A DNA stretch of 64,000 nt from Microbacterium sp. (lineage in GTDB: Bacteria; Actinomycetota; Actinomycetes; Actinomycetales; Microbacteriaceae): positions 1-64,000 of the forward strand of contig JAITLM010000193.1 in NCBI GenBank assembly GCA_031277885.1, in the 5' to 3' direction. Below are positions 19,345-27,747 of this stretch, in pieces. Position 1 is the stretch's first letter; each line of letters begins with the position of its first letter. The notes below the pieces were generated by a model, which had not been told where the DNA came from, made no database searches, and worked only from the letters and a program-made list of their open reading frames with translations. The translations under genes were made by a program, and so were the position numbers.

Positions 19345-20133
19345 ATGGTCGATCCGACGCGAGGCGTGCTGTATCCGGCGCGCCTGCCGCAGTTCCACCG
19401 GCTCCCGCCGCCCGCCGACGCCGCCGAGCTCGTGGAGTGGTGCTGGATCCCGGAGTGGGACATCGAACCCGGTCGCTCCTCGCGGCAGGACCTGGTGTCG
19501 TTCCCCGCGCTGAACCTCGTGGTCGAGGAAGGGGGCGCCGTGCTGTCGGGTGCGACGACGCGCGCCAGTGCACGGGACCTGACGGGCAGGGGGTGGGCGG
19601 TCGGTGCGCTGCTGCGCCCGGCCGCGGTGGCCGTGCTGACCGAGACCCCCTCGGCGCTGCTCGACCGGGTCGAGGACTTCCCCGCGCCGGGGCTCCCCGA
19701 GGCGGTCGCGCACGCGATGTCCTCGGGCGAGGGGCATCGGGAGCGCGCCGTGGCGGTGCTGTGCGCCTGGCTGCGCGACCGCGTCGGCGAGGTCACGGCG
19801 CCCGGGCGGCATGCGAACGCGATGGCCGAGCTGCTCATGTCGGATCCCGCGGTCCGCACACCCGAGCAGGCGGCGGCCCGTCTCGCGGTCTCGGTGCGCA
19901 CCCTGCAGCGCATGGCGCACCGTCACGTCGGGCTGTCTCCCGCCGCCATGATCCGCAGGCGCCGCCTGCAGGAGGCGGCGGAGCGGATCCGTTCGGATCC
20001 CGGCACGGATCTCGCGACCGTCGCCGCCGACCTCGGCTACGCGGACCAGGCGCACCTCGCGAACGACTTCCGTGCAGTGCTCGGCTTCACGCCCTCGGCG
20101 TATCGCGCCGTCTCCGGTCCCCGCGGAGCCTGA
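19345..20133 (+). CDS. AraC-family transcriptional regulator
   Basis: This is a 262-residue regulator. The N-terminal half (LPPPADAAELVEWCWIPEW, then a cupin-like segment) resembles the DUF6597-type effector domain found in AraC proteins. The C-terminal part, about residues 165-255, is the double helix-turn-helix (RLAVSVRTLQRMAHRHVGLSP, then DLATVAADLGYADQAHLANDFR, ending FTPSAYR). The frame is open further upstream, but the family N terminus and the TACGCT hexamer support 19345. It is divergent from the VOC gene and likely regulates it. Its 3' end overlaps the convergent permease by 47 bases. Confidence 0.9.
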   Translation: MVDPTRGVLYPARLPQFHRLPPPADAAELVEWCWIPEWDIEPGRSSRQDLVSFPALNLVVEEGGAVLSGATTRASARDLTGRGWAVGALLRPAAVAVLTETPSALLDRVEDFPAPGLPEAVAHAMSSGEGHRERAVAVLCAWLRDRVGEVTAPGRHANAMAELLMSDPAVRTPEQAAARLAVSVRTLQRMAHRHVGLSPAAMIRRRRLQEAAERIRSDPGTDLATVAADLGYADQAHLANDFRAVLGFTPSAYRAVSGPRGA

Positions 20134-21337
20134 TCGCGCGGAGGGCGACGCCGACGAGGACGACGGCCGTCCCGATCAGCACCGAGGGCAGCGGCAGGGA
20201 GACGGCCAGTGCGACGCAGCCGAGGGCGCCGAGCACCTGCAGCGCCTTCGGGTACCGGCGCGCGGACCCGCCCTGCCGGAGCGCCGCAGCGTTCGCGACG
20301 AAGTAGTAGAGCAGGACGCCGAAGGAGGAGAAACCGATCGCTCCCCGCAGGTCGGCGACGAGCACGACCGCCACGACGACGGCCCCCGCGGCCAGCTGCG
20401 CGCTCCGAGGGACGCTGTGCCGCGGAGCGACGGCGGCGAGGAACCGGGGGAGGTCGCGCTCCCTCGCCATCGCCAGGGAGGTCCGCCCGATCCCGGACAG
20501 CAGGGCGAGCAGCGCCCCGGTCGCGGCGGTCGCGGCCGCGACCCGCACCGCGGGCCCCGCGGCCGTCCAGCCGGCGGCGGAGACGACGTCGGCGAGGGGA
20601 GCGGACGAACTCGCCGCGGCGCCGCCGAGCGTCAGGACGACCGCGCCGCCGACGAGCACGTAGACGACGAGCGCGGCGGTGAGCGCGATGCCGATCGCCC
20701 GGGGGATGGCGCGCGAGGGATCCCGCACCTCCTCGCCCATGGTCGCGATGCGCGCATACCCCGCGAAGGCGAAGAACAGCAGGCCCGCCGCCTGGAGGAC
20801 GCCGTACGGGGATCCGGGCGGGAGCGGCGAGGGGGCGGCGTGCGGGAGTGCGGACCCGGCTGCCGCGAGGACCAGGATCAGCCCGAGCAGCGTGACGGCG
20901 ACGAGCACCTGGGTGACGCGGGCCGTGCGCGTCACCCCGACGCAGGTGACGGCGGTGAGGGCGGCGACCGCGAGGACCGCGACCGGCTTCTGCCATCCGG
21001 CCGGGGCGACATAGGCCGCGACGGTCATCGCCATGGCGGCGCCGCTCGCGAGCTTGCCGATCACGAAGCACCAGCCGGCGATGAAGCCCCACCAGGGTCC
21101 GAGTTCGGTGCGTCCGTAGGCATAGGTGCCGCCGGAGACCGGATGCGCGGCCGCGAGCTGCGCGGAGGAGGTGGCGTTGCAGAACGCCACGACGCCTGCC
21201 AGGACCAGCGCGATCAAGAGACCGGATCCGGCGGCGCCCAGGGCGGGACCCCAGACGGTGAAGACCCCCGCGCCGATCATGGATCCGAGGCCGATCGCGA
21301 CGGCATCGGCGAGCGTCAGGCGGCGCGCAAGAGGCAT
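20087..21337 (-). CDS. APC-family amino acid permease
   Basis: This is a 416-residue membrane protein with about 12 predicted helices. The N terminus LTLADAVAIGLGSMIGAGVF is the classical APC helix-1 motif (G-S-M-I-G-A-G), followed by PVSGGTYAYGRTELGP. The helix-6 region FFAFAGYARIATMGEEVRDPSRAIPRA is strongly conserved in the cationic/neutral amino acid exchanger branch. The substrate cannot be read from sequence. ATG 21337 is the first start in register with the family. The AraC gene converges on its 3' end; a DUF4442 gene lies 68 bases upstream on the same strand. Confidence 0.9.
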   Translation of the reverse strand: MPLARRLTLADAVAIGLGSMIGAGVFTVWGPALGAAGSGLLIALVLAGVVAFCNATSSAQLAAAHPVSGGTYAYGRTELGPWWGFIAGWCFVIGKLASGAAMAMTVAAYVAPAGWQKPVAVLAVAALTAVTCVGVTRTARVTQVLVAVTLLGLILVLAAAGSALPHAAPSPLPPGSPYGVLQAAGLLFFAFAGYARIATMGEEVRDPSRAIPRAIGIALTAALVVYVLVGGAVVLTLGGAAASSSAPLADVVSAAGWTAAGPAVRVAAATAATGALLALLSGIGRTSLAMARERDLPRFLAAVAPRHSVPRSAQLAAGAVVVAVVLVADLRGAIGFSSFGVLLYYFVANAAALRQGGSARRYPKALQVLGALGCVALAVSLPLPSVLIGTAVVLVGVALRAIRLRGDRRRRDTPRA

Positions 21338-21405
21338 GCTCTCATCATCGCGGACGATCCGGCCCCGACCGGCCCCGCGTCGAGGCGGATCCGCTCCGTC
21401 CGGGG

Positions 21406-21876
21406 TCAGGCCTTCGCCGCGGTGACGCGCTTCTTCTCCCGCACGTACACCTCGCGGCGCACGCGCGCGACGACCTCGCCCGAGCCGTCGGTGATCTCCG
21501 TCTCGAACCACTCGAGCACCTTCGCGCCGCCGGTGGCGCGCAGACGGATGTCGGCGACCCGTTCCGCCGGCACATGGAAGCGCGCGGTGAGCACGCCGCG
21601 GCCCGGCGTGAGGAATTCGATCTCGCCGCGGGTGTCCCAGACGACGTAGTCGCGACCCAGCTGGTGCATGACGAGCATGAAGAAGTACGGGTCCGTCATC
21701 GCCTGCATGGATCCGCCGAACGCGGTCTTGACGTAGTTGCGCGTGAAGACGTTCACGTGCAGCTCGACCACGGCCCGCGTCCAGTCGGCGCTGAACCCGC
21801 GCACCCTGATTCCGCTGAACAGGTTCGGGATCCACAGGCTCATGCTGACGGCCAGCCGGCGGGGAGTGATGCGCAT
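21406..21876 (-). CDS. DUF4442 domain protein, hotdog-fold thioesterase-like
   Basis: This 156-residue protein matches the DUF4442 family, which adopts the hotdog fold of acyl-CoA thioesterases. Typical features are LFSGIRVRGFSADW, then NYVKTAFGGSMQAMTDPYFFM, and GRDYVVWDTRGEIEFL. No enzymatic activity has been assigned with certainty to this branch. ATG 21876 is preceded by AAGACT with a 6-base spacer on the minus strand. It may be transcribed with the downstream permease. Confidence 0.85.
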   Translation of the reverse strand: MRITPRRLAVSMSLWIPNLFSGIRVRGFSADWTRAVVELHVNVFTRNYVKTAFGGSMQAMTDPYFFMLVMHQLGRDYVVWDTRGEIEFLTPGRGVLTARFHVPAERVADIRLRATGGAKVLEWFETEITDGSGEVVARVRREVYVREKKRVTAAKA

Positions 21877-21938
21877 GCGGCCAGTCTTCCCGGTGCGCGC
21901 CCTCCGCGATGAATCGACTGGATCCCTTCCACAATTGA

Positions 21939-21953
21939 TCTAGTTGACCTAGA
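21939..21953. promoter_or_regulatory. Palindromic operator candidate for the GntR cassette
   Basis: TCTAG-TTGAC-CTAGA is a perfect 5-bp inverted repeat around 5 bases, in an unusually AT-rich stretch (21930-21963) just upstream of the gntR Shine-Dalgarno. TAGAAT at 21950-21955 is a possible -10. The position suits autoregulation by the GntR protein. Confidence 0.5.
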
Positions 21954-21963
21954 ATAAATAGAC

Positions 21964-21970
21964 AGGAGGT
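21964..21970 (+). promoter_or_regulatory. Shine-Dalgarno fixing the gntR start
   Basis: AGGAGGT is 7 bases before ATG 21978. It overlaps the upstream in-frame GTG at 21969, which is therefore not the start. Confidence 0.75.
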
Positions 21971-21977
21971 GAGCCCG

Positions 21978-22325
21978 ATGCTGATCCGTATCGACGCCGA
22001 CAGTGCACAGCCGCTGTTCGCGCAGATCGCGGCCTCGGTGCGGGCGGAGGTGCTTGCGGGGCGCTTGCGCCCGGGCGACCGCCTCCCGGCCGCCCGCGAG
22101 CTGTCCGACGCCATCGACGTCAACGTGCACACGGTGCTGCGGGCGTATCAGGAGCTGCGCGACGAGGGACTCCTGGATCTGCGCCGAGGGCGCGGCGCCG
22201 TGCTCTCGGCCTCCGCCGCGCCCCTCGCGGACCTCGCAGAGGACATCGGGGCGCTCGTCCGTCGTGGTGCGGCGCTCGGTGTCAGCCCCGCGACCCTCGC
22301 CGCGCTGATCGCCGCCCAGGAATGA
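21978..22325 (+). CDS. GntR-family regulator, YtrA-like short subfamily
   Basis: This 115-residue protein has an N-terminal winged helix with [34 protein letters not shown], followed by [26 protein letters not shown]. Only about 40 residues follow, which is the length of the YtrA subfamily rather than FadR or HutC members with effector domains. Such regulators usually control an adjacent membrane-protein operon. Two membrane genes follow on the same strand: DUF1648 13 bases downstream, then CPBP overlapping it. The palindrome at 21939 is a plausible binding site. Confidence 0.92.
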   Translation: MLIRIDADSAQPLFAQIAASVRAEVLAGRLRPGDRLPAARELSDAIDVNVHTVLRAYQELRDEGLLDLRRGRGAVLSASAAPLADLAEDIGALVRRGAALGVSPATLAALIAAQE

Positions 22326-22338
22326 GGAGGATCCCATC

Positions 22339-23412
22339 ATGAACGCACGTTCCGCTCCTGCTGCGCAGGACCTGACCGCGATCCCGGCCCGCGATCTGCG
22401 CCGGGCCCGGCTGATCGCCCTGGCCCTCGGCGCCGTGGTGCCGCTCGTGCTCTCCGCCGTCGTGCTCGCCCTGGTCCTCGCCTGGCTGCCGGAGCTGCCC
22501 TCGCCGGCCGCGACGCACTGGGGGCCCTCGGGCGTCGACGGCTTCGGACCGCCTGTCACGTTCGTCTGGCTGTCGATCCTGCTCGGCTTCGTGCTGCCGG
22601 CGGTGCTCACGATCACGACGGTCGTCGGCGTGCGCGACCACTGGGGCGGCGGTGCAAGGCTCATCGTCGGGATGGCGCTGGGGATCTCCGGGCTCAGCGC
22701 CGTCATCCACCTGGGCGCCGTCGGCACGCAGCGCGGGATCGCCGACGCGAAGCAGGTGCAGGATCTCGGCGGGCTCATGCTGCTGGGGTTCGGCGCCTTC
22801 GTCGTGCTGATCGGGATCGGCTGGCTGCTGCAGCCGCACATCCGTCCTGCTCCGGCCGCGCCGCTGCAGCCCGCCCATGTCGCGGCGATCACGAGCGGCG
22901 AACGGGTGGTCTGGCTGGCGACCGCGTCGCTGTCCCGCCGCGCCATGATCCTCATCTCGCTGCTCGTGGTGGTCGTGGTCGGCATCACCGCGTTCATGGC
23001 GATCCGGTTCACCGATCGGATGTGGGTGCCGGTGCTCACCCTGGTGCTCATCGGGGGCGCGTTCGCGTCCTCCGCGTCGTTCCGGGTGCGCGTCGGTCCC
23101 GACGGGCTCTCGGTGCGATCCCAGATCGGCTTCCCCCGCGTGCGCGTCCCCCTCGACGAGGTCGTCTCGGTGCGTGCCGTGGAGTGCAACCCGTTCGGCG
23201 AGTTCGGCGGCTTCGGCTGGCGACTCGGCCTCGACGGGCGCACCGGCATCGTGCTCCGCCGCGGCCCGGCGATCGAGGTCGAGCGCCGGGACAAGCGCCC
23301 GCTGGTCGTCACGGTCGACGGAGCGGCGGTCGGCGCGGGCGTTCTGCAGGCCTACCTCGACCGCGGAGCGGCCGCAGGCGCGGGCGATGAGAGCGGTCGG
23401 AGCGGGCGATGA
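22339..23412 (+). CDS. DUF1648 domain membrane protein
   Basis: This is a 357-residue membrane protein. Its first helix is followed by LPSPAATHWGPSGVDGFGP, the hallmark of the DUF1648 domain, found in SdpI-like and related envelope proteins. About six hydrophobic segments are visible (residues ~25-48, 75-98, 108-128, 145-165, 205-228, 232-250). A soluble C-terminal region (SFRVRVGPDGLSVRSQIGFPRVRVPLDEV) looks like a PH-like beta domain. Function is unknown. ATG 22339 is preceded by GAGGAG. It is in an operon with the GntR regulator and a CPBP protease. Confidence 0.85.
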   Translation: MNARSAPAAQDLTAIPARDLRRARLIALALGAVVPLVLSAVVLALVLAWLPELPSPAATHWGPSGVDGFGPPVTFVWLSILLGFVLPAVLTITTVVGVRDHWGGGARLIVGMALGISGLSAVIHLGAVGTQRGIADAKQVQDLGGLMLLGFGAFVVLIGIGWLLQPHIRPAPAAPLQPAHVAAITSGERVVWLATASLSRRAMILISLLVVVVVGITAFMAIRFTDRMWVPVLTLVLIGGAFASSASFRVRVGPDGLSVRSQIGFPRVRVPLDEVVSVRAVECNPFGEFGGFGWRLGLDGRTGIVLRRGPAIEVERRDKRPLVVTVDGAAVGAGVLQAYLDRGAAAGAGDESGRSGR

Positions 23413-24509
23413 GCGAGGAGATCGGCGGGACGACGGGAGTCGGGAGGGACGGGGAGCAGCCGTTGCAGGGTGCGTCGGTGCGCATCGGGCTCGGCGCCAT
23501 CATCCTCTACGTCGTGCTGGCCTGCGGGCTCGCCTGGCTGGTGGCGCTGCCGCTGTGGCTCGGCGACGGGCTGCGGGAGCCGTACGCCCTCCCGCTCATG
23601 ACTGTCATGATGTACATGCCGGCCGTCGCGGTCGTGCTCGTGCTGCTCGTGCTCCGGCCGATCCCGAAGGGCCGGCGGCTGCGGTTCCTGGGCCTCTGGC
23701 CCCTGCGCCCCGTGAAGCGCGTCGTGTGGCTCATGGTGATCGGACTGCTCGTCCCTCCGCTGCTGGTCGCGCTCTCCACCGCGATCGCCGCCCTGTGCGG
23801 CTGGCTCACGGTCGACCTCACCGGCTTCTCCGGGTTCGCCGCGCTGATCGCGGCGAGGGTTCCGGCCGGCACCCCGCTCCCGCCGACGGGCGTGCTGATC
23901 GCGGCACAGGCGGCGAGCATCCCGGTCGCCGCGTCGACGGTCAACGCGCTCGCCGCGTTCGGTGAGGAGCTCGGCTGGCGCGGGTTCCTCGTGCCGGCGC
24001 TGCGCCGCTACGGCACCTGGGCCTCCCTCCTGGTCAGCGGCGTGGTCTGGGGGCTGTGGCACGCGCCGATCATCCTGCTCGGCTACAACTTCGGGCGCAC
24101 CGATCTCGGCGGGGTGCTCCTCATGACCGGGGGATGCGTCGTGTGGGGCGTACTGCTCGGGTGGCTCCGGCTGCGTTCCGGATCGATGTGGCCCGCCGTC
24201 TTCGCGCACGGAGCGCTCAACGCCTCGGCGGGGATGTACGCCTGGTTCTTCGCCGCGGGCACGCGGGTGGATCCGGCCCTCGTCCTGCCCCTGGGCGTGG
24301 CGGGCTGGATCGTCGGCGCCGCGGTGATCCTGGTGCTGATCCTCACCGGCCAGTTCCGCCGGCAGCCCGCGCTCGCGGCCGACCTGCCGCGGACGCTCCC
24401 GGCTCCCTTCCCCGCGCCGCTGCCCGAGAATCCGCCGAGCGAGGGCGCGGACACGGGAGCGGGGGCCGGTTCGTCGACGACGGCCGGATCGGAGCCGGAA
24501 CGGTCTTGA
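23409..24509 (+). CDS. CPBP-family intramembrane glutamic protease
   Basis: This is a 366-residue multi-helix protein of the CPBP (Abi/Rce1) family. All active-site motifs are intact: EELGWR (E186, E187, R191), H218 in WGLWHAP, and HGALN (H267, N271). Family members cleave peptides within the membrane or act in bacteriocin self-immunity. The C-terminal tail is Pro/Ala-rich and likely disordered. The ATG overlaps the DUF1648 stop (ATGA), so it belongs to the GntR-controlled operon. Confidence 0.92.
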   Translation: MSEEIGGTTGVGRDGEQPLQGASVRIGLGAIILYVVLACGLAWLVALPLWLGDGLREPYALPLMTVMMYMPAVAVVLVLLVLRPIPKGRRLRFLGLWPLRPVKRVVWLMVIGLLVPPLLVALSTAIAALCGWLTVDLTGFSGFAALIAARVPAGTPLPPTGVLIAAQAASIPVAASTVNALAAFGEELGWRGFLVPALRRYGTWASLLVSGVVWGLWHAPIILLGYNFGRTDLGGVLLMTGGCVVWGVLLGWLRLRSGSMWPAVFAHGALNASAGMYAWFFAAGTRVDPALVLPLGVAGWIVGAAVILVLILTGQFRRQPALAADLPRTLPAPFPAPLPENPPSEGADTGAGAGSSTTAGSEPERS

Positions 24510-24540
24510 TCGCCGTGCCGAGAGGGGCGAAGCTGGGCGC

Positions 24541-25209
24541 ATGGCCCAACCGAACCTCGCGAACTGGCGCGCCGCCGACGACTACCTCTCCGAGACCCTC
24601 GTCGGGCACGACCCCGCGCTCGAGGCCGCCCTGGCCGCGCAGCAGGCGGCGGGGATGCCCGCGATCGAGGTCGCGCCGGTCAGCGGGAAGCTGCTGAACC
24701 TGCTGGCCCGCATCGCGGGGGCGCGCCGGGTGCTGGAGATCGGCACCCTCGGCGGCTATTCCACGATCTGGATGGCGCGGGCGGTGGGGGACGGCGGCCG
24801 CGTCGTGACGATCGAGGCGGAGCCGGACAACGCCGCGGTCGCGCGCGCGAGCATCGACGCCGCGGGCGTGGGAGAGCGGGTCGAGATCCGTCTCGGGCGT
24901 GCGGCAGAGGTGCTGCCCGCGCTCGAGGACGACGAGCCCTTCGATCTGATCTTCATCGACGCGGACAAGGAGTCGAACACGATCTACCTGGACTGGGCCG
25001 CACGGCTCGGGCACCCCGGATCCGTCGTCGTGGTCGACAACATCGGGCGCGAGGGCGACATCGTGGATCCCGCGTCGGCCGACTCGATGGTGGTCGGCAC
25101 GCGCGAGGGGCTGGAGATGCTCGGACGCGATCCCCGCTTCGATGCGACCGCGCTGCAGACCGTCGGCGTGAAGGGCTGGGACGGGGTCGCGATCGCGCTG
25201 GTGGTGTGA
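24541..25209 (+). CDS. O-methyltransferase, SAM-dependent
   Basis: This 222-residue class I methyltransferase belongs to the catechol/caffeoyl-CoA O-methyltransferase-like family. The SAM-binding motif VLEIGTLGGYSTIWMA is at about residues 63-78. Motif II TIEAEPDN follows, and the metal-binding region LIFIDADKESN and VVVDNIGREG come later. The acceptor is unknown. ATG 24541 is preceded by GAAGCT with a 6-base spacer rather than a Shine-Dalgarno, so it is likely expressed separately from the CPBP operon. Confidence 0.92.
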   Translation: MAQPNLANWRAADDYLSETLVGHDPALEAALAAQQAAGMPAIEVAPVSGKLLNLLARIAGARRVLEIGTLGGYSTIWMARAVGDGGRVVTIEAEPDNAAVARASIDAAGVGERVEIRLGRAAEVLPALEDDEPFDLIFIDADKESNTIYLDWAARLGHPGSVVVVDNIGREGDIVDPASADSMVVGTREGLEMLGRDPRFDATALQTVGVKGWDGVAIALVV

Positions 25210-25332
25210 CGCGCGCGGCGGGAGCGGAAGCGCCCTCGGCATGAGCGGAGTCGGTGCGGCGGAGCGGATCCGCATCAGGACACACCCGGGACGGGCCGTG
25301 CGGATCCCGACGCCGCGGGTCACAATGGACGC

Positions 25333-25896
25333 GTGACGCAACCGATGGGTCTGGGCGGGCGGCCGATGACGCCGCCGCCCGGCGTGCCCGCGGAGGAGCG
25401 CCTCATCGCCCGGTTCCACCCGCACGCGCGGCATCTGTTCTGGTCGGCGCTCGTGCTCATCGTCGTGGCGGGCGCCACCGGATACTTCACCGGCAACCTC
25501 CCGGCGCCCCTCGCGGGGTGGGCCAAGGACTGGATGCTCTGGGCGGCGGCCGGTGCGCTCGTGCTGCTGCTCGTGGTGGTTCCGTTCCTGACCTGGCTCT
25601 CGCGGCGGGTCACGATCACGACGCGCCGGGTGATCGTGCGCGACGGCGTCGGATCCCGCAACAGCATCGAGATGTCGCACGCCCGCGGGTACACGATCTC
25701 GGTGCGCCGCGGACCCCTGCAGCGCCTCGTCGGCGCAGGAACGGTGCTGCTGTCCAACGGCGTGGACGCGCCGCTGCGGATCCGCGACGTGCCGAACGTC
25801 GCTCTCGTGCAGGAGACCCTCGCGGACCAGGTGGAGGTCGGGCAGATCCTCGCCCATCGCGACGCCCAGGCCGCCCAGAACCCCTACCCCGCCTGA
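25333..25896 (+). CDS. PH domain-containing membrane protein
   Basis: This 187-residue protein has two hydrophobic segments (about 36-55 and 68-88) followed by a bacterial PH-like domain (bPH_2). The domain is recognisable from RRVTITTRRVIVRDGV, then SHARGYTISVRRGPLQRLVGAGTV and a repeated beta pattern. Actinobacterial homologues of this small protein are usually uncharacterised. GTG 25333 is preceded by CACAAT with a 6-base spacer. It stands alone, with a long hairpin downstream and purK beyond. Confidence 0.82.
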   Translation: MTQPMGLGGRPMTPPPGVPAEERLIARFHPHARHLFWSALVLIVVAGATGYFTGNLPAPLAGWAKDWMLWAAAGALVLLLVVVPFLTWLSRRVTITTRRVIVRDGVGSRNSIEMSHARGYTISVRRGPLQRLVGAGTVLLSNGVDAPLRIRDVPNVALVQETLADQVEVGQILAHRDAQAAQNPYPA

Positions 25897-25901
25897 CCCG
25901 C

Positions 25902-25978
25902 GCCCGCCCTCCCGTCGCGTCGTCCCCGTCAGCGGAGCCTCTGGCGTGCGCTGAGGGGGACGACCCGAAGGGCGGGCG
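25902..25978. terminator. Long imperfect hairpin between PH-domain gene and purK
   Basis: The outer arms GCCCGCCCT/AGGGCGGGC and inner arms TCGTCCCC/GGGGACGA and TCAGCG/CGCTGA form an almost continuous stem around a loop near 25935-25948. It starts a few bases after the stop codon at 25896. There is no U tract. Confidence 0.5.
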
Positions 25979-26032
25979 GTGAGAGCGGGAGCGGAACGTG
26001 CGGGAGAATGGGGGGTGAGGAACGGAGAACCG

Positions 26033-27157
26033 ATGGCGTTGCGTGTGGGTGTGATCGGCGGCGGACAGCTGGCGCGGATGATGATCGCCCCGGCGGTCGA
26101 GCTGGGCATCGATATCCGGGTGCTGGCGGAGGACGAGGGCATGTCGGCGCAGCTGGCGGCCACCGCGGTGGGGGACTACCGCGATCTCGACACCGTGCGC
26201 CGGTTCGCGGCCGACGTGGACGTGATCACGTTCGATCACGAGCACGTGCCGCAGGAGGTGCTGCGTGCGCTCGTCGCCGACGGCGTGGCCGTGCACCCCG
26301 GTCCCGACGCGCTGCGGTTCGCGCAGGACAAGCTCGACATGCGCGCCCGCCTCGCGGATCTCGGCGCCCCCCAGCCGGACTGGGCCCGCGTCGCCGACGT
26401 CGGCGAACTGCAGACCTTCCTCGACGCGCACGGCGGCCGCGGCGTCGTGAAGACGCCGCGCGGCGGCTACGACGGCAAGGGCGTGCGCGTCGTCTCCGCG
26501 GCCGAGGAGGCGGCGGACTGGTTCTCCGGCCTCGCCGATGGCGACGCCCTGCTCGTCGAGGAGCTCGTGCCGTTCGTGCGCGAGCTCGCGCAGCAGGTCG
26601 CGCGGCGTCCGAACGGCGAATCCGTGTCGTACCCCGTCGTGGAGACCGTGCAGAAGGGCGGGGTGTGCGCCGAGGTGATCGCCCCTGCGCCCGGCGTCGA
26701 CGCCGAGCACCTCGCCGAGGCCGCGAGGATCGGCCGGGAGATCGCCGAGGGACTGGGCGTGACCGGCATGCTCGCCGTCGAGCTGTTCCAGACCGAGGAC
26801 GGCCGGATCCTCGTGAACGAACTCGCGATGCGCCCGCACAACAGCGGCCACTGGAGCCAGGACGGCGCGGTGACCGGGCAGTTCGAGCAGCACCTGCGCG
26901 CGGTCGCCGACCTGCCTCTGGGGGAGACGACTCCGCACGCGGACTGGTCCGTCATGATCAACATCCTCGGCGGGCCTGCGGATGCCGGGATGCTCGATCG
27001 CGTCCCGGCCGCGCTCGCCGCGAGCCCGCAGGCCAAGGTGCACACCTACGGCAAGGCGCCGCGCCCCGGCCGCAAGGTCGGGCACGTGAACGCGAGCGGA
27101 TCCGACCTCGACACCGTGCTCGCCGAGGCCAGGGCCGCCGCGGACGCCTTCGCCTGA
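26033..27157 (+). CDS. purK: N5-carboxyaminoimidazole ribonucleotide synthase
   Basis: This 374-residue ATP-grasp enzyme makes N5-CAIR from AIR, bicarbonate and ATP in purine synthesis. The N terminus LRVGVIGGGQLARMM is diagnostic. FDHEHVPQEVL, VKTPRGGYDGKGV, VEELVPFVRE and the late NELAMRPHNSGHW motif follow. ATG 26033, preceded by GGAG, is the family start. An in-frame GTG at 26015, 5 bases after GAGAAT, is a possible leaderless alternative adding six residues. purE lies 74 bases downstream. Confidence 0.96.
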   Translation: MALRVGVIGGGQLARMMIAPAVELGIDIRVLAEDEGMSAQLAATAVGDYRDLDTVRRFAADVDVITFDHEHVPQEVLRALVADGVAVHPGPDALRFAQDKLDMRARLADLGAPQPDWARVADVGELQTFLDAHGGRGVVKTPRGGYDGKGVRVVSAAEEAADWFSGLADGDALLVEELVPFVRELAQQVARRPNGESVSYPVVETVQKGGVCAEVIAPAPGVDAEHLAEAARIGREIAEGLGVTGMLAVELFQTEDGRILVNELAMRPHNSGHWSQDGAVTGQFEQHLRAVADLPLGETTPHADWSVMINILGGPADAGMLDRVPAALAASPQAKVHTYGKAPRPGRKVGHVNASGSDLDTVLAEARAAADAFA

Positions 27158-27219
27158 GCCGGAGCCTGGTTCTCGGCCGCGAGGGCGCGCCGCAGCGGGG
27201 TTCTCCCAGCCGTCGCCCG

Positions 27220-27225
27220 TAGCCT
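27220..27225 (+). promoter_or_regulatory. -10 element before purE
   Basis: TAGCCT ends 6 bases before GTG 27232. This suggests that purE and the overlapping LCP gene have their own leaderless promoter in addition to read-through from purK. Confidence 0.45.
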
Positions 27226-27231
27226 GTACGG

Positions 27232-27747
27232 GTGACTGGGACACTGCACGCATCCGCCGCGCCCCTCGTCGGCGTCGTGATGGGATCCGACTCCGACTGG
27301 CGCGTGATGAGCGCCGCCTCCGAGGCGCTGACCGAGTTCGGCATCCCTCACGAGGTCGAGGTCGTCTCCGCGCACCGCACGCCGGAGAAGCTGCACCGCT
27401 ACGGCACCGAGGCGCGCGAGCGCGGGCTCAAGGTGATCATCGCCGGAGCCGGAGGCGCGGCCCACCTGCCGGGCATGCTGGCCTCCGTGACCGCGCTGCC
27501 CGTGGTCGGCGTCCCGGTCCCGCTCGCCTACCTCGACGGCATGGACTCGCTGCTCTCGATCGTGCAGATGCCCGCCGGCATCCCCGTCGCGACCGTCTCG
27601 ATCGGGGGCGCGCGCAACGCGGGCATCCTCGCCGCACGCATCCTGGGAACCGCGGATCCGGCCCTGGCCGACCGCATCGAGTCCTACGCCCGCGACCTCG
27701 AGGCGCAGGTCGAGGAGAAGAACCGGCGGCTGAAGGACAGCCTGTGA
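27232..27747 (+). CDS. purE: N5-carboxyaminoimidazole ribonucleotide mutase
   Basis: This 171-residue class I PurE rearranges N5-CAIR to [15 protein letters not shown], then [10 protein letters not shown], and the flexible loop [13 protein letters not shown] are all present, followed by ALPVVGVPV. The GTG start leaves about 11 residues before the core, which is normal. Its stop overlaps the next gene's GTG (GTGA), coupling purine synthesis to an LCP cell-wall ligase gene. Confidence 0.96.
   Translation: MTGTLHASAAPLVGVVMGSDSDWRVMSAASEALTEFGIPHEVEVVSAHRTPEKLHRYGTEARERGLKVIIAGAGGAAHLPGMLASVTALPVVGVPVPLAYLDGMDSLLSIVQMPAGIPVATVSIGGARNAGILAARILGTADPALADRIESYARDLEAQVEEKNRRLKDSL

Noticed and set aside
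23409..24509. CPBP (Abi) gene as an abortive-infection phage defence gene
   Set aside because: The Abi name is historical. The protein has intramembrane protease motifs and sits in a GntR-DUF1648 cassette with no defence neighbours.
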